A stretch of 8,652 bases of DNA, taken from contig JAGVDT010000076.1 of the NCBI GenBank assembly GCA_020058565.1, positions 1-8,652 of the forward strand, given 5' to 3'. The position numbers and the translations under genes were made by a program. Of this stretch, positions 1 through 5,841 are shown in pieces. This stretch comes from Minisyncoccota bacterium. Its GTDB lineage: Bacteria; Patescibacteriota; Minisyncoccia; Phycocordibacterales; UBA2100. Position 1 is the first letter of the stretch. Each line of letters opens with the position of its first letter. Under the pieces are notes generated by a model, which saw only the letters and a program-made list of their open reading frames with translations, was not told where the DNA came from and did not search any database.

Positions 1-24
1 ACCACACCAAAATTTTGGTGTGGT
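1..24. repeat. Perfect 24-bp palindrome upstream of lysC
   Basis: Bases 1-12 (ACCACACCAAAA) are exactly reverse-complemented by bases 13-24 (TTTTGGTGTGGT), with no spacer. The palindrome abuts the lysC -10 element and covers the place where a -35 box would lie, so it is well placed to be an operator. It lacks a following T-tract, which makes an intrinsic terminator unlikely. It begins at the window's first base, so whether it extends further upstream is unknown. Seen: the symmetry. Inferred: the regulatory role. Confidence 0.6.
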
Positions 25-38
25 GGTATACTTTTTGC
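24..38 (+). promoter_or_regulatory. Putative lysC promoter (extended -10, leaderless)
   Basis: TATACT at 27-32 is a close match to the TATAAT consensus and is preceded by TGG (24-26), an extended -10 arrangement. No recognisable -35 lies at 4-9, where the palindrome sits. Only 6 nt separate the hexamer from the ATG at 39, so transcription should begin at or next to the start codon. No Shine-Dalgarno sequence is present. Confidence 0.55.
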
Positions 39-1358
39 ATGATCGTGATGAAATTCGGCGGGACTTCTGTAGGCTCGGCAGAGCGCATTGAGGCAGTTGC
101 GAAAATCGTGAAGGACCGGCTGGATAAAAAACCGGTCGTTGTGGTATCTGCAGTTGCGGGTACTACCAACTCCCTCATCAAACTCGCCAACGAGGCCAAC
201 AAAGTGGCGCGCGAGCAGCTGTATGAAGCGCTCGTTGCTAAACACGAAGCGATTGTGCAGGGACTTGGACTTCCCGCCGAGCTTCTTGACGCCGAGTTTG
301 AACAATTGCACGAACTTTCTTCTTCCGGAAAAAAGCCAAGCAAGAAAACGATAGATTCCTTTGTTTCCTTCGGTGAACGTCTTTGCGCAATTTTGCTCGC
401 AAGCACGCTTGTGAAAATGGACGTGAACGCAAAAGCATATCCCGCATGGGATCTCGGCATGATTACAGACGACGCGCATGGCGCTGCCGAACCACTCCCC
501 ACTTCTCCCGCGCTCATCAGCGAAAAGATTCTGGCATTAAAGGCCGTGCCGATTATCACCGGCTATATCGGCAAAACGCAGAAGGGCGAGATAACGACGC
601 TTGGCCGCGGCGGCTCAGACTACACCGCGGCGATCATAGGCGCGGCTCTCAAGGCCGAGGCGATACAGATATGGAAAGAAGTTGATGGAATTCTCACGAC
701 CGACCCGCGGCTTGTGCCCGAGGCAAGAGTTGTATCCGAGCTCGCCTTCGAAGAAGCCTCCGAACTCGCGTATTTTGGCGCGAAGGTTTTGCACCCGAAA
801 ACCATACTCCCTGCGATGAAAGCGGGCGTGCCTGTCCAGGTTTTGAATACGTTTAACCCCGCCGGGACGGGAACGACAATCGTGTCAAGCTTTACCGAGC
901 GCAAAGAGAAAAGCCATTCCGTGGAGGCAATGACATTTAAGAAAGGAGTGACCGCCATACACGTGAACTCTCCTGAGTTTTTCGACGGCAGCGGCCTGAT
1001 GGCGCAACTCTTCAAGATTTTTGAGAAACACAAGACAAGCATAGACGTCGTCTCGACTTCTGTGGCGGGAGTGTCTGTCACGATCGATAATGTCGAGCAT
1101 TTGGAAGCGCTTACCGACGCGCTTGCGGAACTGGGTACCGTGACGATCGAGGCAAATAAGGCGGTTGTTTGCATCGTCGGCGGGAGCGTTAACGCTGCCG
1201 GCATTGCCGGAAAGCTTTTCACCGTACTAGGAGAAAATAATATTGCGGTGGAATTGATCTCTCAGGCTTCGGGCGGAGTCTCTCTTACGTTTGTCGTTGC
1301 AGAGTCCGACGCAGAGAGCGCACTCAAAGTCCTTCACAAGAGCTTTATCGCGTCGTAA
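39..1358 (+). CDS. lysC: Aspartokinase (aspartate kinase)
   Basis: This 439-aa enzyme phosphorylates L-aspartate with ATP to L-aspartyl-4-phosphate in the cytoplasm, the first step towards aspartate semialdehyde. The amino-acid-kinase domain (about residues 1-285) has KFGGTSVG (5-12), FGERL (111-115), TLGRGGSD (187-194), EVDGILTTDPR (214-224) and AKVLHP (248-253). Two ACT domains follow (about 300-365 and 375-439). Length and layout match monofunctional enzymes of the E. coli LysC type (449 aa). The ATG at 39 gives the family-typical beginning MIVMKFGG; a TTG at 15 would add eight residues read from the palindrome and is rejected. asd starts 10 nt downstream, so the two are probably co-transcribed. 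The first ACT domain departs from E. coli LysC at several effector-site positions (Phe314, Gly317, Val342), so lysine feedback may be altered. Its neighbours point to spermidine supply; identity is secure, pathway dedication is inferred. Confidence 0.95.
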   Translation: MIVMKFGGTSVGSAERIEAVAKIVKDRLDKKPVVVVSAVAGTTNSLIKLANEANKVAREQLYEALVAKHEAIVQGLGLPAELLDAEFEQLHELSSSGKKPSKKTIDSFVSFGERLCAILLASTLVKMDVNAKAYPAWDLGMITDDAHGAAEPLPTSPALISEKILALKAVPIITGYIGKTQKGEITTLGRGGSDYTAAIIGAALKAEAIQIWKEVDGILTTDPRLVPEARVVSELAFEEASELAYFGAKVLHPKTILPAMKAGVPVQVLNTFNPAGTGTTIVSSFTERKEKSHSVEAMTFKKGVTAIHVNSPEFFDGSGLMAQLFKIFEKHKTSIDVVSTSVAGVSVTIDNVEHLEALTDALAELGTVTIEANKAVVCIVGGSVNAAGIAGKLFTVLGENNIAVELISQASGGVSLTFVVAESDAESALKVLHKSFIAS

Positions 1359-1368
1359 TCTTTCAACT

Positions 1369-2364
1369 ATGAAAACTTTTGCTATCGTCGGCGCGACCGG
1401 CGCGGTAGGCGTAGAAGTCATCCAGCTCCTGGAAAAGCGCAATTTCCCGCTGAAAAGTTTGCGGCTTTTTTCGAGTGCACGCTCAGCTGGGAAAGTAATG
1501 AAATTCAAAGGCCAAGATATCGTCGTCGAAGAACTCAAAGAAGACAGTTTCAACGGCGTCGAAATGGCGATATTTAGCGCCGGTGGCACGGTCTCCAAAC
1601 AATTCGCACCTTTTGCGGCAAAAGCCGGCTGCATCGTGATAGACAACTCCAGCGCCTGGCGCATGGACCCGGAGGTGCCGCTGGTAGTCCCGGAAATAAA
1701 CGCTGAGGCCTTAAAGAGCCACAAAAACATCATAGCCAATCCCAACTGCACCACCATCATTTCCCTGATGGCGCTCTATCCTCTACACAAAGCATTTGGC
1801 GTCAAAAGAGTTTTTGCCGCGAGCTATCAGGCGGTGTCCGGGACGGGCGCGCAGGCAGTCGAAGAGCTCAGGCATCAGGTAGATCAGATAGTCAAAGGCG
1901 AGCCGGTCACCAAAGAGGTGTATCCAAAACAAATTGCATTTAACGTGATTCCCCGCGTCGACATATTTCTCGAAAACGGCTACACCAAAGAAGAAATGAA
2001 AATGCAGTACGAGGGCGGTAAAATCATGTCGCACCCCACCTTTAAAGCGTCGGTGACCTGCGTGCGCGTGCCGGTATACCGCGCACATGCGATAGCGATA
2101 AATGCCGAGTTTGAAAGACATGTCACACCGCAGGCCGCGCGCGAAGTCCTCGCTACAGCGCCAGGCATCAAAGTAAACGACGACCCAGCTACAGACGGGT
2201 ACCCCACCCCGCTTGAAATCTCAGGCCAAAACGACTGCCAGGTAGGCCGCATACGCCAGGACGTTGCCTTTGAAAACGGCCTATCGCTGTGGGTAGTCGG
2301 CGACCAACTCCTCAAAGGCGCAGCGCTCAACGCGGTTCAGATTGCCGAGCGTCTCGTAGCCTAG
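1369..2364 (+). CDS. asd: Aspartate-semialdehyde dehydrogenase
   Basis: This 331-aa enzyme reduces aspartyl-4-phosphate with NADPH to L-aspartate-4-semialdehyde. The N-terminal Rossmann domain carries GATGAVG (8-14), and FSAGG (69-73) fits the cofactor side. The catalytic Cys127 lies in NPNCTTI (124-130), with the expected Gln154 (SYQAVSG), Arg233 (RVPV) and His240. Length is normal for the family. The ATG at 1369 places the glycine motif at its usual distance from the N-terminus; upstream in-frame starts would lie inside lysC. The 10-nt gap after lysC (TCTTTCAACT) has no Shine-Dalgarno sequence, so translation probably depends on coupling to lysC termination or on an SD-independent start. 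Semialdehyde is the aminopropyl donor in the carboxyspermidine and carboxyaminopropylagmatine routes, which fits the downstream genes. No terminator with a T-tract follows, only the hairpin at 2426-2467. Confidence 0.95.
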   Translation: MKTFAIVGATGAVGVEVIQLLEKRNFPLKSLRLFSSARSAGKVMKFKGQDIVVEELKEDSFNGVEMAIFSAGGTVSKQFAPFAAKAGCIVIDNSSAWRMDPEVPLVVPEINAEALKSHKNIIANPNCTTIISLMALYPLHKAFGVKRVFAASYQAVSGTGAQAVEELRHQVDQIVKGEPVTKEVYPKQIAFNVIPRVDIFLENGYTKEEMKMQYEGGKIMSHPTFKASVTCVRVPVYRAHAIAINAEFERHVTPQAAREVLATAPGIKVNDDPATDGYPTPLEISGQNDCQVGRIRQDVAFENGLSLWVVGDQLLKGAALNAVQIAERLVA

Positions 2365-2417
2365 TTTCGTGGTAAATCTCCACAATCTCTTCAAGCTGCG
2401 GGCCACATACCGCATAC

Positions 2418-2439
2418 CCCATATAAATATCCCATATAA
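2418..2439. repeat. Direct repeat of CCCATATAA before the dehydrogenase gene
   Basis: CCCATATAA occurs at 2418-2426 and again at 2431-2439, with starts 13 bp apart. The second copy lies within the left arm of the long hairpin, and its reverse complement lies in the right arm, so the element appears three times in about 50 bp. The role is unknown; it may be a protein-binding half-site. Confidence 0.5.
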
Positions 2440-2467
2440 GTAACAGCCGTTACTTATATGGGATATT
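2426..2467. repeat. 42-bp perfect hairpin with 19-bp stem between asd and the dehydrogenase gene
   Basis: The left arm AATATCCCATATAAGTAAC (2426-2444) is followed by a 4-nt loop AGCC (2445-2448) and an exact reverse complement (2449-2467). The right arm is followed by CGCAAATG rather than a T-run, so this is not a canonical intrinsic terminator. It starts 61 nt after the asd stop and ends 9 nt before the putative -35 of the next gene. It could protect the lysC-asd mRNA 3' end, act as an operator, or be a remnant of a small mobile repeat. Confidence 0.75.
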
Positions 2468-2476
2468 CGCAAATGC

Positions 2477-2511
2477 TTGAATTCTTCCCGAGTAGCGCTA
2501 TGATTCGGGCC
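2477..2511 (+). promoter_or_regulatory. Putative leaderless promoter of the carboxyspermidine-synthase gene
   Basis: TTGAAT at 2477-2482 and TATGAT at 2499-2504 are separated by 16 bp. The -10 ends 7 nt before the ATG at 2512. No Shine-Dalgarno sequence occurs in the interval (TCGGGCC). The spacing matches the other leaderless-type starts in the window and helps fix the start codon at 2512 rather than the upstream in-frame ATG at 2458. Confidence 0.55.
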
Positions 2512-3837
2512 ATGGCAAAAAAGCAAAAGACAAAGAAGAAGACCGTAAAAAAGCCGGCCAAGAAGGTTATTAAAAAGGCCACCAAGAAGGCCAAAGCTCC
2601 TTTGAATTATCAAACTAAGGGCACCGTACTTATTATTGGCGCGGGTGGTGTGGGATCAGTAGCCGCTCACAAATGCGCGATGAACAAGGAGGTATTTAAG
2701 AAAATACATCTCGCTAGCCGATCTATCGGTAAACCCAATGCAATTAAAAAAGATGTGCAGAAGCGCTGGGGTGTCAGTATCCAGACACACATCGTAGACG
2801 CTGACAAAAAGCAGCAGGTTATCGATTTGATCAAAAAAGTAAAGCCGGGGGTCGTTATAAACCTCGCGCTTCCCTACCAGGACCTCACGATCATGGACGC
2901 TTGTGTCGCCACCAAGGTCCACTATATAGACACCGCCAACTACGAACACCCAGACAAGGCCCACTTCGAATACAAAGAGCAGTGGCAGCGCGACGGTGCG
3001 TTTAAAAAAGCAGGCATTATAGGCGTACTCGGTGCAGGATTTGACCCGGGCGTTACCAACGCCTACTGCGCGCTGATCCTCAAGCGCTATTTCGACACCG
3101 TGAAGCAGGTCGATATATTGGACGCCAATGCCGGTGATCATCACAAGTCTTTTGCCACCAACTTCAACCCTGAAATAAACATTCGTGAGGTGACACAAGT
3201 GGTGCGACACTTCCGCGATGGCAAATGGGTAGAAACGCCTGCCATCATGGATAAAACCTCGACGCATTTTACTTTTGACTACCCTGAGGCAGGTCCAAAA
3301 GAATCCTATTTGCTCTATCACGAAGAAATGGAGTCTTTGGCGAAAAATCTCCCCGGCCTCCAATTGATGCGTTTCTGGATGACGTTTGGTGAAAATTATC
3401 TGACGCACTTACGGGTCATGGAATCTATCGGGATCTCTCGTATTGATCCGATCATGTTTGAAGGCAAGAAAATAATTCCGATACAATTCCTCAAGGCGCT
3501 TCTGCCGGACCCGGCGTCACTGGCGACCAACTACGAAGGTCTTGCGGTGATCGGCTGCATCGTAACCGGTGAGAAAAACGGTGAAGAGTCTACCAAATAC
3601 ATCTACAACGTCTGCGACCACGCAGCGTGTTTTAAAGAAGTCGGCTCCCAAGCAGTTTCCTACACCGCGGGCGTCCCGCCAGTATGCGCCGCTATCATGC
3701 TCATGACCGGCAAATGGTCTGGTACCGGCGTCTACAACGTAGAGCAACTCGATCCCGAAGCATTTCTCGACTGCGTATCCGAAAACGGTCTTCCGTATAA
3801 AATCGTCGACCGCGATCCGCTACCAACTGAAATTTAA
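2512..3837 (+). CDS. Carboxy(nor)spermidine synthase-type dehydrogenase with lysine-rich N-terminal tail
   Basis: This 441-aa member of the saccharopine-dehydrogenase-like family should catalyse NADPH-dependent reductive condensation of L-aspartate semialdehyde with a diamine, giving carboxyspermidine or carboxynorspermidine; a CAPA dehydrogenase acting on agmatine is an alternative. The Rossmann motif GAGGVGS is at residues 43-49. NLALPYQDL (117-125), YIDTANYE (138-145), LGAGFDPGVTNAY (173-185) and YTAGVPPV (384-391) are family-like blocks. Residues 1-30 form an unusual tail with 15 lysines and no acidic residue, resembling histone-H1-like tails; removing it leaves about 410 aa, close to usual family length. 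The ATG at 2512 is chosen because a promoter ends just before it; starting at 2458 would read from the hairpin. The gene ends at a strong terminator. Family identity is secure; the amine substrate is not determined by the sequence. Confidence 0.9.
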   Translation: MAKKQKTKKKTVKKPAKKVIKKATKKAKAPLNYQTKGTVLIIGAGGVGSVAAHKCAMNKEVFKKIHLASRSIGKPNAIKKDVQKRWGVSIQTHIVDADKKQQVIDLIKKVKPGVVINLALPYQDLTIMDACVATKVHYIDTANYEHPDKAHFEYKEQWQRDGAFKKAGIIGVLGAGFDPGVTNAYCALILKRYFDTVKQVDILDANAGDHHKSFATNFNPEINIREVTQVVRHFRDGKWVETPAIMDKTSTHFTFDYPEAGPKESYLLYHEEMESLAKNLPGLQLMRFWMTFGENYLTHLRVMESIGISRIDPIMFEGKKIIPIQFLKALLPDPASLATNYEGLAVIGCIVTGEKNGEESTKYIYNVCDHAACFKEVGSQAVSYTAGVPPVCAAIMLMTGKWSGTGVYNVEQLDPEAFLDCVSENGLPYKIVDRDPLPTEI

Positions 3838-3843
3838 ACCTAC

Positions 3844-3884
3844 AAAAAGTTTGCCCCGCAGGTGTTGCCTGCGGGGACTTTTTT
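3844..3884. terminator. Bidirectional intrinsic terminator
   Basis: A perfect 9-bp GC-rich stem (CCCCGCAGG, 3854-3862; CCTGCGGGG, 3868-3876) closes a 5-nt loop. It is flanked by AAAAAGT (3844-3850) and its complement ACTTTTT (3877-3883), so a T-tract follows the stem on both strands. It lies 6 nt after the dehydrogenase stop and 11 nt beyond the stop of the convergent GNAT gene, and should terminate both. Confidence 0.92.
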
Positions 3885-3895
3885 GTTTTGGCGCT

Positions 3896-4390
3896 TTATA
3901 GTTCAAGCCGCCAAAGTTTCATGCGCGTACGATCCTCGTTTACGCCTTCGCGTACGAAGCACCACTGATTTTGCCAAGGCTTTTGACGCCCGTGTAAAAT
4001 TTGACGCGCCTCTTCCGAATCTGTGGTAGCGAATATTGCTCGCTCACCATTTGCTCGCTCCCATTGCATGCAGCCATCGTACAGCTTGCCGCCAATACCG
4101 GCGCCTCGATTTTCGGGGCGAATGCACCATCCTCCAAAAACCGCCCGATTGTCTACATAGTTATCGGGAAAGCCGCGATACCTAGTGGTAAGAGCGCAAC
4201 CAACGATCTTTCCTTTCATTACGGAGCCCTCAACAGCACACAAGAGATAGGTAGCCTTAGAAGCCATGTCCAGCACAAAAGGGTGTGTGTAGGACTGCCC
4301 CCACAAGTGCTTCCAGAGCATTTCCGCTATTTCCGGAAGTCTTTCCTTTGGCAACGTAGAGCAGAGCTCAACGTTGTTTAGGGCCAACAT
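3896..4390 (-). CDS. GNAT-family N-acetyltransferase
   Basis: This 164-aa protein should transfer an acetyl group from acetyl-CoA to an amine. The GNAT fold is recognisable from the strand FGGWCIRPENRG (85-96), which runs into the pyrophosphate-binding loop R95-G-A-G-I-G100 and the helix after it, with a C-terminal strand pair (AIFATTDS, 118-125; CFVREGV, 144-150). The ATG at 4390 is chosen because AGAGG at 4400-4396 lies 5 nt upstream as a Shine-Dalgarno sequence; starting at 4597 would overlap nspC heavily. It is the only gene here with a convincing Shine-Dalgarno sequence. It lies inside the polyamine cluster, converging on the dehydrogenase and diverging from nspC, so polyamine acetylation is an attractive but unproven guess. 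It shows no clear signature of the SpeG or PaiA families, and the substrate cannot be read from sequence. Confidence 0.8.
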   Translation of the reverse strand: MLALNNVELCSTLPKERLPEIAEMLWKHLWGQSYTHPFVLDMASKATYLLCAVEGSVMKGKIVGCALTTRYRGFPDNYVDNRAVFGGWCIRPENRGAGIGGKLYDGCMQWERANGERAIFATTDSEEARQILHGRQKPWQNQWCFVREGVNEDRTRMKLWRLEL

Positions 4391-4417
4391 GGTATCCTCT
4401 TTTTTGCAGTTGATCGC

Positions 4418-4467
4418 CGCACTCAGTGCGACAATATTAAAATGCGGCACGTGATGCTCTTTGTCAA
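4418..4467 (-). promoter_or_regulatory. Putative GNAT promoter with 13-bp palindrome near the start site
   Basis: On the minus strand a perfect TTGACA lies at 4467-4462. The best -10 is TTTAAT at 4441-4436, but the 20-bp spacer is long, so the -10 assignment is uncertain. A palindrome of CGCACT and AGTGCG around a single central base (4418-4430) falls where transcription would begin, suiting an operator or a 5' hairpin. The -35 overlaps that of the divergent nspC promoter. Confidence 0.4.
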
Positions 4468-4496
4468 TCATTCTCACGAGTGCTACCATCGCGCAT
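4461..4496 (+). promoter_or_regulatory. Putative leaderless nspC promoter
   Basis: TTGTCA (4461-4466) and TACCAT (4484-4489) are separated by the optimal 17 bp. The -10 ends 7 nt before the ATG at 4497. No Shine-Dalgarno sequence is present. Bases 4462-4466 are shared with the minus-strand TTGACA, so this promoter and the GNAT promoter probably exclude one another. Confidence 0.5.
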
Positions 4497-5714
4497 ATGG
4501 ACAAGCGCCCTGCTTCAACCCTTGATGCATCGCAAATAAAGACTGCGGCATTCGTAATAGAAGAAGAAATACTCCGGCATAACCTTTCAATACTCAAATA
4601 CGTTCACGACAAAACAGGCGCCACGATGCTTCACGCGCTCAAAGCCTGGGCCACTTGGCAGTTTTTGCCGATGGAGCGCGAATACCTGCAGGGTACCGAA
4701 GTAAGTTCTTTAAACGAAGCCCGATTGGGCTACGAAGAATTCGGTCCAGAAGTCCATATGTTTGCCCCGGCGTACCAGGACCACGAGTTCGAAGAGATAA
4801 TGAAATACTGCTCCACGATCATTTTCAATTCGTTTGCGCAGTGGCAAAAATTCAAGTCTCGCATCGAAGAGTTTCACGCCAAATCGGGCAAGACAATCGA
4901 ATGCGGCCTGCGGATCAACCCAGAATACTCAGGCGAATCCGAACATGGCGACCTTTGGAGCCCTACCGCGCCGGGATCGCGCCTGGGCATCAGGATCAGT
5001 GAATTCAAAGCGGCACTGGCAAATGACCCTAAAGCTCTTGAGGGTATCGACGGTCTGCATCTGCATATTTTCTTTGAGAAAGACCTCGCTGATTTTAAGG
5101 CTGCGCTACCCGTGATTGAAGAAAAATTCGGCGAATATTTCAAAGGCCTTAAATGGGTTAATTTCGGAGGTGGACTTAAATTTACTGACGACAATGCCGA
5201 TGTAGAAGGCTATATCGCCGCCATTAACGAATTCCAGGAGAAACACAACGTACACACGCATTTCGAGCCGGGCGCGGCCATTGCTTGGTACGCCGGATCA
5301 CTGGTCTCGAGCGTTCTGGACATCGTAGAGCGTGACGACGTACCGTACAAAATTCCGATTCTCGATATATCTTTTGAAGACCATCTCACTGATTTTTTTG
5401 TGAGCTCGGATTTGGACTTGGAAGTCCGGGGCGCAACAATTGAGCGCGACGATACGAAACTCGCCGGGAAAAACGCCTATAAATTCGGCGGCATGACCTG
5501 CATAGCCGGCGACAAAATGGCCTATGCTCACATATTCCCCGCGCCGCTAAATGTCGGCGACAAAGTCGTGATAGACCACGCGATCCAATACACCTTGATC
5601 AAAATCACGATGTTCAACGGCGTTCAACACCCTGCAATTGTCTCGTGGAAAGACGGTAAAGCCACCACCCTGCGGGAATTTAGCTACCAGGACTACAAGT
5701 CGAGGATGGGATAG
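4497..5714 (+). CDS. nspC: Carboxy(nor)spermidine decarboxylase-type PLP enzyme
   Basis: This 405-aa fold-type III (alanine-racemase-like) PLP enzyme should decarboxylate carboxyspermidine to spermidine; carboxynorspermidine or carboxyaminopropylagmatine are alternative substrates. Lys49 in ALKAW is the expected Schiff-base lysine. APGSRLGI (158-165), GGG (224-226), EPG (257-259) and TCIAGD (334-339, with likely catalytic Cys335 and Asp339) match the family, as does MFNGVQHP near the C-terminus. The ATG at 4497 follows the promoter by 7 nt and gives a normal N-terminus (IKTAAFVIEEE); the in-frame TTG at 4461 lies inside the -35. Several blocks look divergent from family members I recall: GGGLK where GGGHH is usual, HLHIFFE (188-194) where a Cys-Glu pair is usual, and DHLTDFFVSSD (295-305) where a His-Met-Pro...Met-Pro-Tyr-Arg segment is usual. 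Substrate preference may therefore differ. No terminator follows, so read-through into the ureohydrolase is possible. Confidence 0.88.
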   Translation: MDKRPASTLDASQIKTAAFVIEEEILRHNLSILKYVHDKTGATMLHALKAWATWQFLPMEREYLQGTEVSSLNEARLGYEEFGPEVHMFAPAYQDHEFEEIMKYCSTIIFNSFAQWQKFKSRIEEFHAKSGKTIECGLRINPEYSGESEHGDLWSPTAPGSRLGIRISEFKAALANDPKALEGIDGLHLHIFFEKDLADFKAALPVIEEKFGEYFKGLKWVNFGGGLKFTDDNADVEGYIAAINEFQEKHNVHTHFEPGAAIAWYAGSLVSSVLDIVERDDVPYKIPILDISFEDHLTDFFVSSDLDLEVRGATIERDDTKLAGKNAYKFGGMTCIAGDKMAYAHIFPAPLNVGDKVVIDHAIQYTLIKITMFNGVQHPAIVSWKDGKATTLREFSYQDYKSRMG

Positions 5715-5733
5715 ATGGGAGGGGCGTATCGTG

Positions 5734-5767
5734 TATACAGTATTCTGTATAGCGCAAATGCATTTGC
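5734..5767. repeat. Hairpin and palindrome in the nspC-ureohydrolase spacer
   Basis: TATACAG (5734-5740) and CTGTATA (5745-5751) form a 7-bp stem with loop TATT. A perfect 14-bp palindrome (GCAAATG/CATTTGC, 5754-5767) follows at once. Neither has a following T-run. Further along, AAATACT (5781-5787) is inversely repeated as AGTATTT (5809-5815), and GAATACA is directly repeated at 5788 and 5802. GTATAGCG (5747-5754) is complementary to CGCTATAC (5827-5834), which covers most of the next gene's -10. The spacer is probably regulatory; no known operator is recognised. Confidence 0.55.
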
Positions 5768-5829
5768 ATCTGGGCCCGCAAAATACTGAATACAGCATAC
5801 GGAATACAAGTATTTAGTTTTCCATACGC

Positions 5830-5841
5830 TATACTTATTGT
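5830..5841 (+). promoter_or_regulatory. Putative leaderless promoter of the ureohydrolase gene
   Basis: TATACT at 5830-5835 is followed by 6 nt and then the ATG at 5842, the same hexamer and spacing as at lysC. No good -35 or TG extension is visible upstream, so an activator may be needed. There is no Shine-Dalgarno sequence. Confidence 0.5.

Noticed and set aside
620..1222. 200-aa open frame on the minus strand opposite lysC
   Set aside because: Antisense to conserved kinase and ACT-domain sequence; its low-complexity Ser/Ala/Thr composition is typical of a shadow frame.
2426..2467. Intrinsic terminator for lysC-asd
   Set aside because: The stem is AT-rich and has no T-tract on either strand, unlike the clear terminator at 3844-3884.
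2656..3408. 250-aa open frame on the minus strand opposite the dehydrogenase gene
   Set aside because: It lies wholly antisense to a well-supported enzyme and shows no recognisable motif or own promoter; it is a shadow frame.
5734..5751. Possible LexA/SOS box in the nspC-ureohydrolase spacer
   Set aside because: The half-sites are ACAG-N4-CTGT, not the CTGT-N8-ACAG order and spacing of a LexA box.
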